Shown here: piece after piece, positions 26,961 to 35,419 of the stretch
Layout of the letters: each line of letters begins with the position of its first letter
Numbering within the stretch: the first letter of the stretch is position 1
DNA from: Halopenitus sp041821145
GTDB lineage: Archaea; Halobacteriota; Halobacteria; Halobacteriales; Haloferacaceae
Length of the DNA: 64,000 nt
Assembly: GCF_041821145.1 (NCBI RefSeq)
Contig: NZ_JBGUBC010000012.1
Coordinates: 35,709 to 99,708 of the forward strand
Direction of reading: 5' to 3'
The notes under the pieces: generated by a model
What the model saw: the letters and a program-made list of their open reading frames with translations, nothing else
The model's database searches: none
Told to the model about the DNA's origin: nothing
Translations under genes and position numbers: made by a program

Positions 26961-28841
26961 ATGGCCGGCCGAACGCACGTGCTCCGTGCGGATCTCTCCG
27001 CCGGAACGATCGACCGCGAACGCGTTCCCGAGCGGTGGCGTCGCCGATATCTCGGCGGGAAGGGACTCGGCGCTCGCTATCTCCACGCGGAACTGGAACC
27101 CAACGTCGATCCTCTCGGCGCGGATAACCTGCTTTGTTTCCTCGTTGGACCGCTCTCGGGATCACTACCCGGCGAACCACGGTATGCGGCCGTGACGAAG
27201 TCGCCGCTCACTGGTTGTTTTCTCGATTCTTACGCGGGCGGCGAGTTCGCCGCTCGACTCGCGGGATCGCTTGCTGACTGCCTCGGCCTCCTCGTGACCG
27301 GCACGAGCGACGATCCGGTCCGGATCGAGATTGCCGATGGTGACGGACGGATCGTCCCCGCCGACTGCTGGGGTATGGACGCCGTCGAAACCGCCGAGTT
27401 CCACTCCGAGGCTGCCGTGGCATGTGTCGGCCCCGCGGGCGAGAATGGGGTCCGATACGCGACGATCGCCTCCGACGCCGGCGAACACCACGCCGGACGC
27501 GGTGGTGCCGGCGCGGTGATGGGCGCGAAGGGACTGACGGCCGTCCTCGCGCGCGACGCCGTCGCCGAGCCGGCAAGCCCGAAACTTGCGGCCCTGCGTG
27601 CGGACTACGAGGATCGGTACGTCGAGGATCCAACCGGACGCTGGCACGCCGCCGGCGGAACCGTCGAATCGGTCGATTTCGCGAACGCCGTCGGGGGGCT
27701 CGCGACTGAGGGCTGGACACGAGGATGCTTCGAGGGAACGGATGCGGTCGGGATCGACGCCGCCCGTGAGGCCGCGACCGGCCGTGAGAACCCCGATTCG
27801 GACGTTCCAGGCGACTTCCGCGTCGAGACCGACGCGGGCGAGACGGTGCCACGTGGCGCGGTATCGATGTCGATCGGTGCTGGACTTGGGATCGACGATT
27901 TCGACGCGGTGGCCACGATCGGTGGGCTCTGTGACCGACTCGGCGTCGACGTCATCTCCGCCGGTAACGCGGTCGCATGGCTGGCCCACGCCGACGAAGC
28001 CGGCCTGATCGACGCCGACGTTCCCTTCGGCGATCCGGAACCCGCACGAGGTGCTATCCGACTGATCGCCGGGGTGGCGGACGCGGATCCGTCCGGTGAG
28101 TCCGGATCGGATAGTTCCGACGACGATCTCGACCAGCGACTCCCGGCGATCGATCCCACGGTCGTTGAGACGCTCCGATTGGGCGTCGAGACGGCCACGG
28201 AGCGGTTCGATCTCGAGGCCATTCCGACCGTGAAGTCGATGGCGCTTCCGGCCTATGATCCGCGGGTTGCTCCCGCGATGGCACTCGCGTACGCCACGAG
28301 CGACCGTGGCGGCTGCCATCGCCGGGCCCGTCCGATCGAACGGGAGGTCTTCGACACGTGGGACCGCACGGATCGGGTCGAGGCCGTGATCGAGGCCCAG
28401 AACGTCCGGTCACTACTGTGGAGTCTCGTCGCCGACGATTTCGCCGGTGAGATGATGTGGCGCGACCTGGCCGGTGGCTTCCTTCGCGCACTCGAGTCGA
28501 CCGCCGATCTGGCGTATCCGACCGAGACGGAGACGCTCTCGACGATCGGCGAACGGATCTGGACGCTGGTTCGCCTGTTCAACGTCCGCGAGGGGCTCGA
28601 CCGCACGGACGATCGGCTCCCGACGATGTTCACGGAGCCCATCGTCGGCGGCCCGGCTGCCGGAAGCCGGATCGATCCCGAGGAATACGAGGAGACGTTG
28701 GACGCGTACTACCGATCGCGGGGCTGGGAACTCGAGGGGATCCCGACGATGGCGACCCTCGATCGACTTGGGATCGATCCGGAGATCACGTCCGAGAACG
28801 CGGATCGGCGGGAGTCGTCATCCCGAAACGGTGAACAATAA
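26961..28841 (+). CDS. Aldehyde:ferredoxin oxidoreductase (AOR) family protein lacking the iron-sulfur ligands
   Basis: 626 residues, full family length. Conserved segments align end to end with AOR: FLVGPLSGSLPGEPRYAAVT, SPLTG, CVGPAGENGVRYA, AGRGGAGAVMGAKGL, LGIDDFDAVATI, LPAYDPR, YATSDRGGCH and the C-terminal YYRSRGWE. These contact the tungstopterin. The CxxCxxxC block that binds the [4Fe-4S] cluster is absent: residues 275-300 hold no Cys. The fourth ligand (DSxGLC-type) reads SLVADDF. The active-site Glu in the EYES-type segment also looks replaced, while the GGCH His is kept. It may be a non-redox or differently wired relative. It overlaps the DUF63 gene tail by 24 nt. Confidence 0.82.
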   Translation: MAGRTHVLRADLSAGTIDRERVPERWRRRYLGGKGLGARYLHAELEPNVDPLGADNLLCFLVGPLSGSLPGEPRYAAVTKSPLTGCFLDSYAGGEFAARLAGSLADCLGLLVTGTSDDPVRIEIADGDGRIVPADCWGMDAVETAEFHSEAAVACVGPAGENGVRYATIASDAGEHHAGRGGAGAVMGAKGLTAVLARDAVAEPASPKLAALRADYEDRYVEDPTGRWHAAGGTVESVDFANAVGGLATEGWTRGCFEGTDAVGIDAAREAATGRENPDSDVPGDFRVETDAGETVPRGAVSMSIGAGLGIDDFDAVATIGGLCDRLGVDVISAGNAVAWLAHADEAGLIDADVPFGDPEPARGAIRLIAGVADADPSGESGSDSSDDDLDQRLPAIDPTVVETLRLGVETATERFDLEAIPTVKSMALPAYDPRVAPAMALAYATSDRGGCHRRARPIEREVFDTWDRTDRVEAVIEAQNVRSLLWSLVADDFAGEMMWRDLAGGFLRALESTADLAYPTETETLSTIGERIWTLVRLFNVREGLDRTDDRLPTMFTEPIVGGPAAGSRIDPEEYEETLDAYYRSRGWELEGIPTMATLDRLGIDPEITSENADRRESSSRNGEQ

Positions 28842-29639
28842 CAGGTTGTGGGCGCCCGGTCCCAGCCCGACCGCGGCGATGAATCCGAGCAGGAGATATC
28901 CCTCGGCCGGATCCGCCTCGACGTAGTCGGCGAAGAGGACGACTACGAGGCTTGCGACCGCGAGCTTGACGACCACGAACAGCCAGCCGACCCCGAGTGC
29001 CTCCGGCGTCGGCAGTCCGCCCGCGACCTCCATGATGATTCGCGATAGCGGTGTCCGCTCGCCGAACCCGAGGACGTCGACACCGACGGCCGTCGAGACG
29101 CCATCGAGCGTGTGGCCGAAGACCGCGAGCGCGCCGATTTCGCCCGTGACAGCGGTCCGTGGAACCGTTCGCACGAGCGCCATCCACGTCGCGGCCGCGA
29201 TCGGCGCCGAGAGGACGAGGGCGATCGCGGGCCACATCGGCGAGAGGGACCCGCTTCGGGCGCCCGTCGCCAGGGCGAGAGAGACGATCGGGACGAGCAC
29301 TACGAGGCCGATCGCGGCCAGGACCGCCGGGACACGACGCGGCCGGATCGACGCGGCAGATTCGGCAGCGATCCACGTCGCGCCGGCGATCGCCGCGATC
29401 GTCAGATAGACGGCGGGGGTCCCGGCGAACGGTCGCACCGTCTCGGGTAAGGCGCCGATCACGTACAGGACGTGTGTACACGATCCGACGACCATCCATG
29501 GGGCGAGCGCGAGCACGTGTCGTTTTCCCACCTGTGGTGGATCCCGGCGAAATGCGGCAGCCACCAGGGCGACCGCCGCGATCAGGATGACGAGGTGCGG
29601 GAGTGCCGGCAGCGTGAACCCCTCGGGAAGAAACGCCAT
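28818..29639 (-). CDS. DUF63 family integral membrane protein
   Basis: 273 residues with about seven or eight hydrophobic helices, for example LVILIAAVALVAAAF, WMVVGSCTHVLYVIGAL and LFVVVKLAVASLVVVLFADY. Polar segments FGHTLDGVSTAVGVDVL and GFGERTPLSRIIMEVAG match the archaeal DUF63 family as I recall it. Function is unknown; conserved charged residues within helices hint at a transporter or membrane enzyme. Its 3' end overlaps the convergent AOR-like gene. Its neighbour upstream on the opposite strand is adk. Confidence 0.78.
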   Translation of the reverse strand: MAFLPEGFTLPALPHLVILIAAVALVAAAFRRDPPQVGKRHVLALAPWMVVGSCTHVLYVIGALPETVRPFAGTPAVYLTIAAIAGATWIAAESAASIRPRRVPAVLAAIGLVVLVPIVSLALATGARSGSLSPMWPAIALVLSAPIAAATWMALVRTVPRTAVTGEIGALAVFGHTLDGVSTAVGVDVLGFGERTPLSRIIMEVAGGLPTPEALGVGWLFVVVKLAVASLVVVLFADYVEADPAEGYLLLGFIAAVGLGPGAHNLLLFTVSG

Positions 29640-29843
29640 GTCCGGGAACGCGGCGCGACGTTCCGAAAGCGTTTCGGGTCGTCCTCGCTCGCCGCGTCAG
29701 CTCCCCGCGTCGGCTCTCCGAATCAGCCCTCCGAATCAGTCCATCGAGCCAGCACCCACATCAGCCACCGCATCAGCCCACTCCTCGTCGTGGTGTCGTC
29801 TCCGGTGGATGCTCGCCCATCCGACGCATGGATATCTTCAAGG

Positions 29844-29868
29844 CTTTAGGTGGAGGGGTTCATCCACC
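29844..29868 (+). promoter_or_regulatory. adk promoter with inverted repeat near the transcription start
   Basis: A TATA-like ctttagg at 29844-29850 is about 26 nt before the adk ATG. An inverted repeat, GGTGGA at 29849-29854 and TCCACC at 29863-29868, spans the region between TATA box and start. The position would suit a repressor that blocks polymerase entry. Confidence 0.4.
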
Positions 29869-29872
29869 GAAT

Positions 29873-30499
29873 ATGAGTCACCGTATTCTCCTGCTTGGGG
29901 CACCCGGTGCGGGAAAGGGCACTCAGAGCAAGAAGCTGGCCGACGAGTACGATCTCGAACACGTCACCACCGGCGACGCGCTACGGGCGCGAAAGGACAT
30001 GGAAACCGACTACGGCACGCCACGCGAGTTCATGGAGGCGGGCGAACTCGTCCCGGATCCGGTCGTCAACGAGATCGTGGAGGCGGCGCTTACGGACGCC
30101 GACGGATTCGTTCTCGACGGCTACCCGCGGAATCTCGATCAGGCCGAGTTCCTTTCGGAGATCACCGATCTCGACGCCGTGATATTTCTCGACGTCGACG
30201 AGGAGGTCCTCGTCGACCGACTGACCGGCCGGCGCGTGTGTGAGGACTGTGGGGCGAACTACCACGTCGAGTTCGCACCGCCCGAGGAGGAGGGCGTCTG
30301 TGACGAGTGCGGCGGCGAACTCCAGCAGCGTGAGGACGACACGGAGGAGACCGCCCGCGAGCGACTGTCCGTCTACCGGGAGAACACCGAACCCGTCATC
30401 GAACACTTCCGCGAGACCGGTGACCTCGTCGAGATCGACGGCGAGGCGTCCCCGGAGGAGGTCTTCGATCGGATCCGGGACGTCCTCGACGACGAGTAA
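29873..30499 (+). CDS. adk: Adenylate kinase
   Basis: 208 residues. The P-loop is LLGAPGAGKGTQ. The NMP-binding region (HVTTGDALRA) and the LID with a zinc motif (CEDCGANYH followed by CDECGG) mark the bacterial-type long adenylate kinase. DGYPRNLDQAE matches the family signature. It balances ATP, ADP and AMP in the cytoplasm. Start MSHRILLLGAPG at 29873 agrees with the promoter position, while the upstream in-frame ATG lies inside the promoter. In many haloarchaea adk precedes the DUF106 gene, as here. Confidence 0.94.
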   Translation: MSHRILLLGAPGAGKGTQSKKLADEYDLEHVTTGDALRARKDMETDYGTPREFMEAGELVPDPVVNEIVEAALTDADGFVLDGYPRNLDQAEFLSEITDLDAVIFLDVDEEVLVDRLTGRRVCEDCGANYHVEFAPPEEEGVCDECGGELQQREDDTEETARERLSVYRENTEPVIEHFRETGDLVEIDGEASPEEVFDRIRDVLDDE

Positions 30500-30500
30500 C

Positions 30501-30560
30501 GCGCTTCGGTCGACGCCTACCGATGCGCTTCCGTCGACGCCTACCGACGCCTACCGACGT
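30501..30560. repeat. 24-bp tandem repeats after adk
   Basis: Two near-identical 24-bp units based on gcgcttcggtcgacgcctac (30501-30524 and 30525-30548) are followed by partial copies of gcctaccgac. The array lies in the adk-DUF106 spacer and has no coding role that I can see. Confidence 0.65.
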
Positions 30561-30706
30561 GCTTCCAGCCAACATCAGTCAAAAAACGGAACACGCTCGC
30601 CCCGTTCCTGACTGTCGGATATCCCCGTCGTGTGTCGCGATCGATCGATGATTTGTTCGAGTGCAAGCTAAAAGGTTCTTAACCGTCCGTTTCCTACCGC
30701 TTCACG

Positions 30707-31624
30707 ATGAGCAAAGTCGAACGGAAAGTTCGCAGCCTCGTCGCCGAGGACGACGAAATGCGCGAGGCTCTCGAAGTCGTCCTCGAACACGCCGCTGACG
30801 GTGAGGTGAAGTGGGTCGACGTCCGCGAGGAGTTGACCAGCGGCCAGTGGGGTCGGCTGATCGAAAAGGGAATCCTCGTTGACGGCGAGTCCGGATTCGC
30901 GCTCACCGACCGTGAGGCCATCGAGGCCGCCCTCGAGCCGACTGATGCGTCCGGAGCGGTCGGCGGATCCGGCGGCGACGCCGAGACGCCCGAGGAGTCC
31001 TCCTGGTCGAAATGGGATAAACTGGCCGGCCTCGTGACGGTCGGCTTCTTCGTCGGCTACGCGTGGGCGCCGGTTAGATCGATTATTGCCGGAGTCGTCG
31101 ATCTCGTGTTTGGCCCCCTCGCGGAGATCGTTCCCTTCTACGTCGTCATCATGGTCGTCGCGCTCGCAACCGGGCTCTACTCGACGCTGTTGCGTGCCGG
31201 GATCATGGACATGGAGAAGATGGGACAGTACCAAGACCGGATGAAGGACATCCAACAGCGTCGCAAGGAGGCCAAAGAGCGCGACGACCAGGAGGCGCTG
31301 GATCGCATCCAGGAGGAACAAATGGAGGCGATGGGCGACCAGCTCGGCATGTTCAAAGAGCAGTTCCGCCCGATGGTGTGGATCATGTTCCTCACCATTC
31401 CGGCGTTCCTCTGGATGTACTGGGTCGTCGGCTACCGCGGCAGCGAGGCCCACTACGAGCTCGGCGAGATCGTGGTCCCGATCGTCGGACAGTCGCTCTC
31501 GTGGACGGAGCCGCTCGTCGGGCCGATACAGATCTGGATCGTCTGGTACTTCCTCTGTTCGATGGCGTTCACTCAGCTCATCCAAAAGAGTCTGAACATC
31601 CAGATGTCGCCGACGTCGGCCTAG
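30707..31624 (+). CDS. DUF106 family membrane protein (archaeal Oxa1/EMC3/TMCO1-like insertase)
   Basis: 305 residues. A soluble winged-helix-like N-domain (about 1-85) is followed by an acidic linker, two transmembrane segments (about 107-130 and 140-160), a charged coiled coil (YQDRMKDIQQRRKEAKERDD) and two or three more membrane helices (FRPMVWIMFLTIPAFLWMYW, IWIVWYFLCSMAF). This is the DUF106 layout, related to Oxa1/YidC and EMC3, and probably aids membrane protein insertion. The extra soluble N-terminal domain is a haloarchaeal feature. A TATA-like ttcttaac lies about 28 nt before the ATG. Confidence 0.86.
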   Translation: MSKVERKVRSLVAEDDEMREALEVVLEHAADGEVKWVDVREELTSGQWGRLIEKGILVDGESGFALTDREAIEAALEPTDASGAVGGSGGDAETPEESSWSKWDKLAGLVTVGFFVGYAWAPVRSIIAGVVDLVFGPLAEIVPFYVVIMVVALATGLYSTLLRAGIMDMEKMGQYQDRMKDIQQRRKEAKERDDQEALDRIQEEQMEAMGDQLGMFKEQFRPMVWIMFLTIPAFLWMYWVVGYRGSEAHYELGEIVVPIVGQSLSWTEPLVGPIQIWIVWYFLCSMAFTQLIQKSLNIQMSPTSA

Positions 31625-31696
31625 TCGGCGACCGACCATCCGGGTTCGAGATCGATCGGTATTCGGCCTCGATCGTCACCGTCCGTTTCGGTGTGC

Positions 31697-32098
31697 TTAC
31701 TGATTTTCGGGAACGCGATCCGGTGCGTGTGTCGCGATGAACTCGAGAACGCGGTCGACGCCGACGAACCCTTCCGCGAGGCGATCGACGGGCTCACCGT
31801 CGAGGAATAACACGAGCGTCGGCACGCTTTTGATCTGGTAGTCCTCGATCAGATCGGCGTCGTTCCGGGGATTTATCGTCGCGATCGCGATCTCGGCTCC
31901 CTTCGCGACCGTCCCGAGCACCGGTTCGACGGACTGACAGATCGTACACCCCTCCGTGTAGAACTCGACCAGCGCGACGTCATGGTCCGCGAGAAACGCG
32001 TTCAGCTCCTCCTCACTGTCCAATCCGACCGGCTTGGAGGGGTCCCCGTCTTCGAGTCCCGCTCCCGGATCAGCTCCTCCCGGTGGGTTCGTTGTCAT
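31697..32098 (-). CDS. Thioredoxin family protein
   Basis: 133 residues. After an acidic N-terminal 28 residues the thioredoxin fold is complete: VALVEFYTEGCTICQSVEPV with active site CTIC, IATINPRNDADL, and the cis-Pro segment SVPTLVLFLDGEPVDRL. The CTIC dipeptide differs from the usual CGPC and should shift the redox potential. It is a cytoplasmic thiol-disulfide carrier or a specific reductase. Start MTTNPPGG at 32098. The gene converges on the DUF106 gene and lies downstream of a HAD gene on the same strand. Confidence 0.82.
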   Translation of the reverse strand: MTTNPPGGADPGAGLEDGDPSKPVGLDSEEELNAFLADHDVALVEFYTEGCTICQSVEPVLGTVAKGAEIAIATINPRNDADLIEDYQIKSVPTLVLFLDGEPVDRLAEGFVGVDRVLEFIATHAPDRVPENQ

Positions 32099-32167
32099 AC
32101 TTGCTGTATGGCCTCCGGGTGGAAAGCCCCGTCGGCGCGACGGATCCACCGGAAGCAAAAGCGACGG

Positions 32168-32827
32168 TTATCGGCGACCGCAGATGCTCACGAGGTCGTG
32201 GAGGTCGTCGATATCGTAGGTGGGCTGGCGGTCCAACTCGAAGTCCCGCCGATGGGGTCGACGGATAAACGCTGAATCGATCCCGGCGTTATCGGCCGCC
32301 TCGAGGTCGGATTCGTTGTCGCCGACGAAAAGCGCCGTTTCGGCCGACAGATCCTCCATCGCGCGCTCGATGTAGTAGGGGGACGGCTTCTTGCGCGAGA
32401 GGCTAGCGATCGACGGTTCTCGGCCGTAGGCGGTCTCAAAGCGCCCCGCGAGATCGAAGTGATCGAGGAGGAAATCGACGGTCGCCTGCTGGTTCGAGGA
32501 GACCACGCCAAGCGGGGCGTCCAACTCGTCGAGGACGTCGAGGTCCCCGTAGGGGGTCTTTCGTCCGGCGCGCGCGTCCGCGGCCTGCGCGTCGCTTGCG
32601 GCCCGGTCGCGAACGCGCCAGAACTCGCCCGGATCGACGTCGTATCGCTCACAGACGTCGGTAAGCGTCGCGGGGCTCACGCCGATCGCGACGTCGTCGA
32701 CGTGTGCGAGATCGGGGTCCTCGACGCCGACGCTCTCGAAGGCGTTCCAGGCCGCCTCCCGTAGCGTCTCGAAGGGTGTTCGTCCCACGAGCACCCCGTC
32801 GTTGTCGAAGACTACCGCATCGTACAC
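32168..32827 (-). CDS. HAD-superfamily phosphatase (phosphoglycolate phosphatase-like)
   Basis: 219 residues. Motif I is VVFDNDGVLVG, with the nucleophile Asp in FDNDG. Motif II is GVVSSNQQ. The Lys of motif III is in LSRKKPSPYY. Motif IV is FVGDNESDLEAA. A helical cap lies between motifs I and II. The family dephosphorylates small phosphorylated metabolites; phosphoglycolate or nucleotide substrates are both plausible. No neighbour identifies the substrate. Confidence 0.82.
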   Translation of the reverse strand: MYDAVVFDNDGVLVGRTPFETLREAAWNAFESVGVEDPDLAHVDDVAIGVSPATLTDVCERYDVDPGEFWRVRDRAASDAQAADARAGRKTPYGDLDVLDELDAPLGVVSSNQQATVDFLLDHFDLAGRFETAYGREPSIASLSRKKPSPYYIERAMEDLSAETALFVGDNESDLEAADNAGIDSAFIRRPHRRDFELDRQPTYDIDDLHDLVSICGRR

Positions 32828-32907
32828 GTCCGTATTCGGGCCGACACGGGGAAAAAGGTTTCAACTCGCCGGGTAGTTCAATCGAGGCGGATTCGATCCC
32901 CCACAGA

Positions 32908-33765
32908 CTACGCCCCGGATCCGCCGTCCGGGATCTCCCCATCCACTGGAACGACATCGACGACCACGCCGTCGATCAGCCGGCCGAGAACGACGTGAGG
33001 GACGGCAGGGACTGACATCCCGTTCTCCGGATTGGCATGATTCGTGGTCCGGTGGGTGGCCCTTCGTTGCTCGAACCGTTCGATGAACGCCCCTGCGATC
33101 TCGCGTGCGAGGGCCGCGTCCTCGTCGTCGTCGACCTTGTTGAGCAGAGGAACCACCCGTGCTTCCTCGGGAACGTTCTTCAGGCCGCCCCGGTCGCTTG
33201 CAAGCACCGCGGCGACGACTTCAGGGGTGACCGGATCGTCTATCGCCAGGTCGATGCCGGCCGCGCGTGCCACCTCCAGGACTCGCTCGGGACGGTGAAC
33301 GAGACCCGATGAGAGCGATTCGCCGACGACCGAGACGCTTGCTATCGGCACCACGACATCGACGTTCTCCGGGATCTGTGGTTCCGCCTCCCCGGGTGCT
33401 TTGAACTCGCGCATCCGCGCACCGTCGGCCTTGATCAGCACGCTTCCCTGATCCCGATGGGCATCGACGATCGACGCGACGACCTCGTGATCGTATCCGA
33501 GATAGCGGTCCTCGCGCCCGTTCTCGCGTTCACGGATCAATCCGAGCGGAAACTCGCCTGGGGACGCGTCGGCGAGTCGACCGACGGGATCGTCGGTGGT
33601 CGCCACCGTCGAGACGTGCGGATCGAAGATCGGGATTCGCACCGACGCGGTGAGAACCGGGCGATCGAGTCGACTCGAGAGCGCATACATCGTCGTCTTT
33701 TTCCCGCCGGCACCGACCACGGCCATCGCCGCGTCCTCGGCAAGAAGCGCCTCGGTGAGTTCCAT
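32908..33765 (-). CDS. yqeC: YqeC-family putative hydroxylase cofactor maturation protein
   Basis: 285 residues. A P-loop-like start MAVVGAGGKKTTMYALSSR, followed by VLIKADGARMREFKAPGE and DVVVPIASVSVVGESLS, matches the YqeC family. In bacteria YqeC accompanies selenium-dependent molybdenum hydroxylases. Haloarchaea are not known to make selenocysteine, so a role in maturing a molybdenum hydroxylase or its cofactor is more likely here. No hydroxylase structural gene lies in this window. The family's exact activity is not established. Confidence 0.75.
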   Translation of the reverse strand: MELTEALLAEDAAMAVVGAGGKKTTMYALSSRLDRPVLTASVRIPIFDPHVSTVATTDDPVGRLADASPGEFPLGLIRERENGREDRYLGYDHEVVASIVDAHRDQGSVLIKADGARMREFKAPGEAEPQIPENVDVVVPIASVSVVGESLSSGLVHRPERVLEVARAAGIDLAIDDPVTPEVVAAVLASDRGGLKNVPEEARVVPLLNKVDDDEDAALAREIAGAFIERFEQRRATHRTTNHANPENGMSVPAVPHVVLGRLIDGVVVDVVPVDGEIPDGGSGA

Positions 33766-33864
33766 GGCGGTCAGCTACGGTTCCCGGTCGAAAAGTGCTG
33801 TCGCCGATTGCCGGCTAATTGTGCCCTGTTAGCATACTGCTGATCGCAGAAAGGTTATTAGGCT

Positions 33865-33960
33865 CGATACTAAACGATCAGTTGCCGCGCGGGAAACCCA
33901 AATCGTGTGCCTCTGACAACCGAATTTGGTTCGTCGTCCCCCCGACGATCCCCCCCGCCA
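33865..33960 (+). ncRNA. Possible short transcript in the yqeC spacer (very tentative)
   Basis: The 286-nt spacer after yqeC contains a locally AT-richer block with a TATA-like aggttatta (33851-33859) but no gene directly downstream. About 40 nt further, CCAAAT and ATTTGG arms could fold a hairpin. The next gene (34052) has its own TATA-like box, so this promoter may serve a small RNA. Only promoter-like and hairpin-like strings support it. Confidence 0.15.
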
Positions 33961-34051
33961 GCGGCTTTTCAACGCGACTGACTCAACTCCACCCGTAGTT
34001 CTCGATCCACGTTCCCGGTACCGATTTAGCCTCGGCGCCGCAACGGCCGTC

Positions 34052-34426
34052 ATGACCATGGACGCGGACGCGCTCACCGAGGAGCTTCGAAGCTACGGGA
34101 TAAGCGTTGAATCCCTCTCGACCGACGACGAGGTCCTCGAGATGACCTACATGACCGCGTTCCCCGGTGAGACGGTACATCACCCCGAGATCGGCCGCGC
34201 GTGTAATGCCCTCATCGAACTCATTGAGGACGGCCGCTGGGAGCCGACGCGCGTCGAAGCCACCGTCGAACGCGCGCCCGGGGACGTCCTCGGTCGCTGG
34301 CACGTCGAGCCGGCGTGGTTCGAGCAGCTCGTCGACTATGAACTCTCCGAGACGGAGTTCTCCACGCGGGTTCTCGAGACGATCGACCACGAACCGACGC
34401 GTTCGGCCGCGGAGGACGAGCGGTGA
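34052..34426 (+). CDS. Conserved haloarchaeal hypothetical protein
   Basis: 124 acidic residues, no family recognised. The sequence begins MTMDADALTEELRSYGISVE and contains MTYMTAFPGETVHHPEIGRA and VLGRWHVEPAWFEQLVDYEL. These suggest a compact alpha/beta domain with a helical end and no catalytic motif. A TATA-like tttagc (34025-34030) lies about 25 nt before the ATG, and a second in-frame ATG follows at 34058. Its stop overlaps the GTG start of the hydrolase-like gene by 4 nt, so the two are translationally coupled and probably act together. Confidence 0.62.
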   Translation: MTMDADALTEELRSYGISVESLSTDDEVLEMTYMTAFPGETVHHPEIGRACNALIELIEDGRWEPTRVEATVERAPGDVLGRWHVEPAWFEQLVDYELSETEFSTRVLETIDHEPTRSAAEDER

Positions 34427-35358
34427 CCCGACGGAAACCGCGAAACCGGGCCCAGCGGGACCTCGATCGACCGCCACGTGAGCGATATGCAACTCGTTTC
34501 GTCTCCTTTGAGAGCGGCGGGGAGACCTGCTGCGGCACGCTGTCCCTCCCCTCCGCGACCAGGGATCCCCCGGTCGTCGTGATGGGTCCGGAACTCGGTG
34601 GGGACCGTTCGTTCGGGCTGCCGGCGATCGCGGAGCGATTCGCGGCCGCCGGCTATGCCACCTTTCGGTTCGACTATCGCGGATTCGGCGACTCCGAGGG
34701 CACTCGCCGACGGATCGCGCCCGGCCACCACCGTGATGACTACGATGCCGCGATCGATCGCGTCCGTCGGATCGACGATCTCGGTCCGGATCTCGCAGTC
34801 TATGGGGCCGGGCTCGCGGCCCTCCACGCGCTTCGAGCAGCCAGCAATCGGCGAGACGTGGACGCCGCCCTGGCGATCACGCCGATCCTCGACGGCCGTG
34901 CGTTCCTCCGGCGACGAGGCACCAAACCCTTCCTCGCCGCGATGGCGACCGGCGTTCGCGATGCGACGGTCGGTCGCCTTACCGGTGGCCGAACCGTTCC
35001 GATCGTCGGGGACGCAGCCGATGACGCGGTGATCGTGGATCCCGGTGCCAGGCGGGGATACCTCGATCTCGTCGACCGTGAATCGGCCTGGCTCAACGAG
35101 ACGCCCGCCCGCTCGCTTCTTTCGATCGCCCGCGCATGGATGGGCGACCGAATCGAGGACGTCAGCGCGCCCACGCTCGTGCTCGCGGGTGAGACGGACG
35201 CGTTGGCACCCGAACCGGAGGTCGAAGCCGTCGCCGATCGACTTTCCCGATCCACCTACGTTCGGATGCCCGCGGACCACTGGTCGATCTACGGGGCCGA
35301 CTTCGAACCCGCCGTCGGCCACCAGATCGCGTTCCTCGCCGACGCTCTCGACGGTTGA
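34423..35358 (+). CDS. Alpha/beta-hydrolase fold protein without an evident nucleophile
   Basis: 311 residues. The fold is clear: VVVMGPELGGDRSFGLPAIA near the oxyanion region, FRFDYRGFGDSEG, then the strand and elbow DLAVYGAGLAALHAL. Near the C-terminus LVLAGETDALAPEPE supplies the acid and MPADHWSIY the His. The GxSxG elbow reads GAGLA (about 128-132), so the usual catalytic Ser is missing. It could be a non-catalytic hydrolase relative or use another mechanism. GTG start overlapping the previous stop (GTGA). Partner and substrate unknown. Confidence 0.72.
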   Translation: MTRRKPRNRAQRDLDRPPRERYATRFVSFESGGETCCGTLSLPSATRDPPVVVMGPELGGDRSFGLPAIAERFAAAGYATFRFDYRGFGDSEGTRRRIAPGHHRDDYDAAIDRVRRIDDLGPDLAVYGAGLAALHALRAASNRRDVDAALAITPILDGRAFLRRRGTKPFLAAMATGVRDATVGRLTGGRTVPIVGDAADDAVIVDPGARRGYLDLVDRESAWLNETPARSLLSIARAWMGDRIEDVSAPTLVLAGETDALAPEPEVEAVADRLSRSTYVRMPADHWSIYGADFEPAVGHQIAFLADALDG

Positions 35359-35388
35359 TATCACGGGGCAGTTCCCGATTTCGCGCGC

Positions 35389-35397
35389 TTTTAAGTA
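35389..35397 (+). promoter_or_regulatory. TATA box of the MTH1187-type gene
   Basis: ttttaagta is centred about 27 nt before the ATG at 35420, consistent with a leaderless transcript. Confidence 0.6.
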
Positions 35398-35419
35398 TTC
35401 TCCGACCGATCCAGATGGT

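Noticed and set aside
26124..28841. mobA and the AOR-like gene as a single functional unit
   Set aside because: They are divergent, and AOR-type cofactors normally lack the nucleotide that MobA adds; proximity alone is not enough.
29640..29872. Repeated ctccgaatcag strings upstream of adk
   Set aside because: Only two short imperfect copies; probably local sequence bias.
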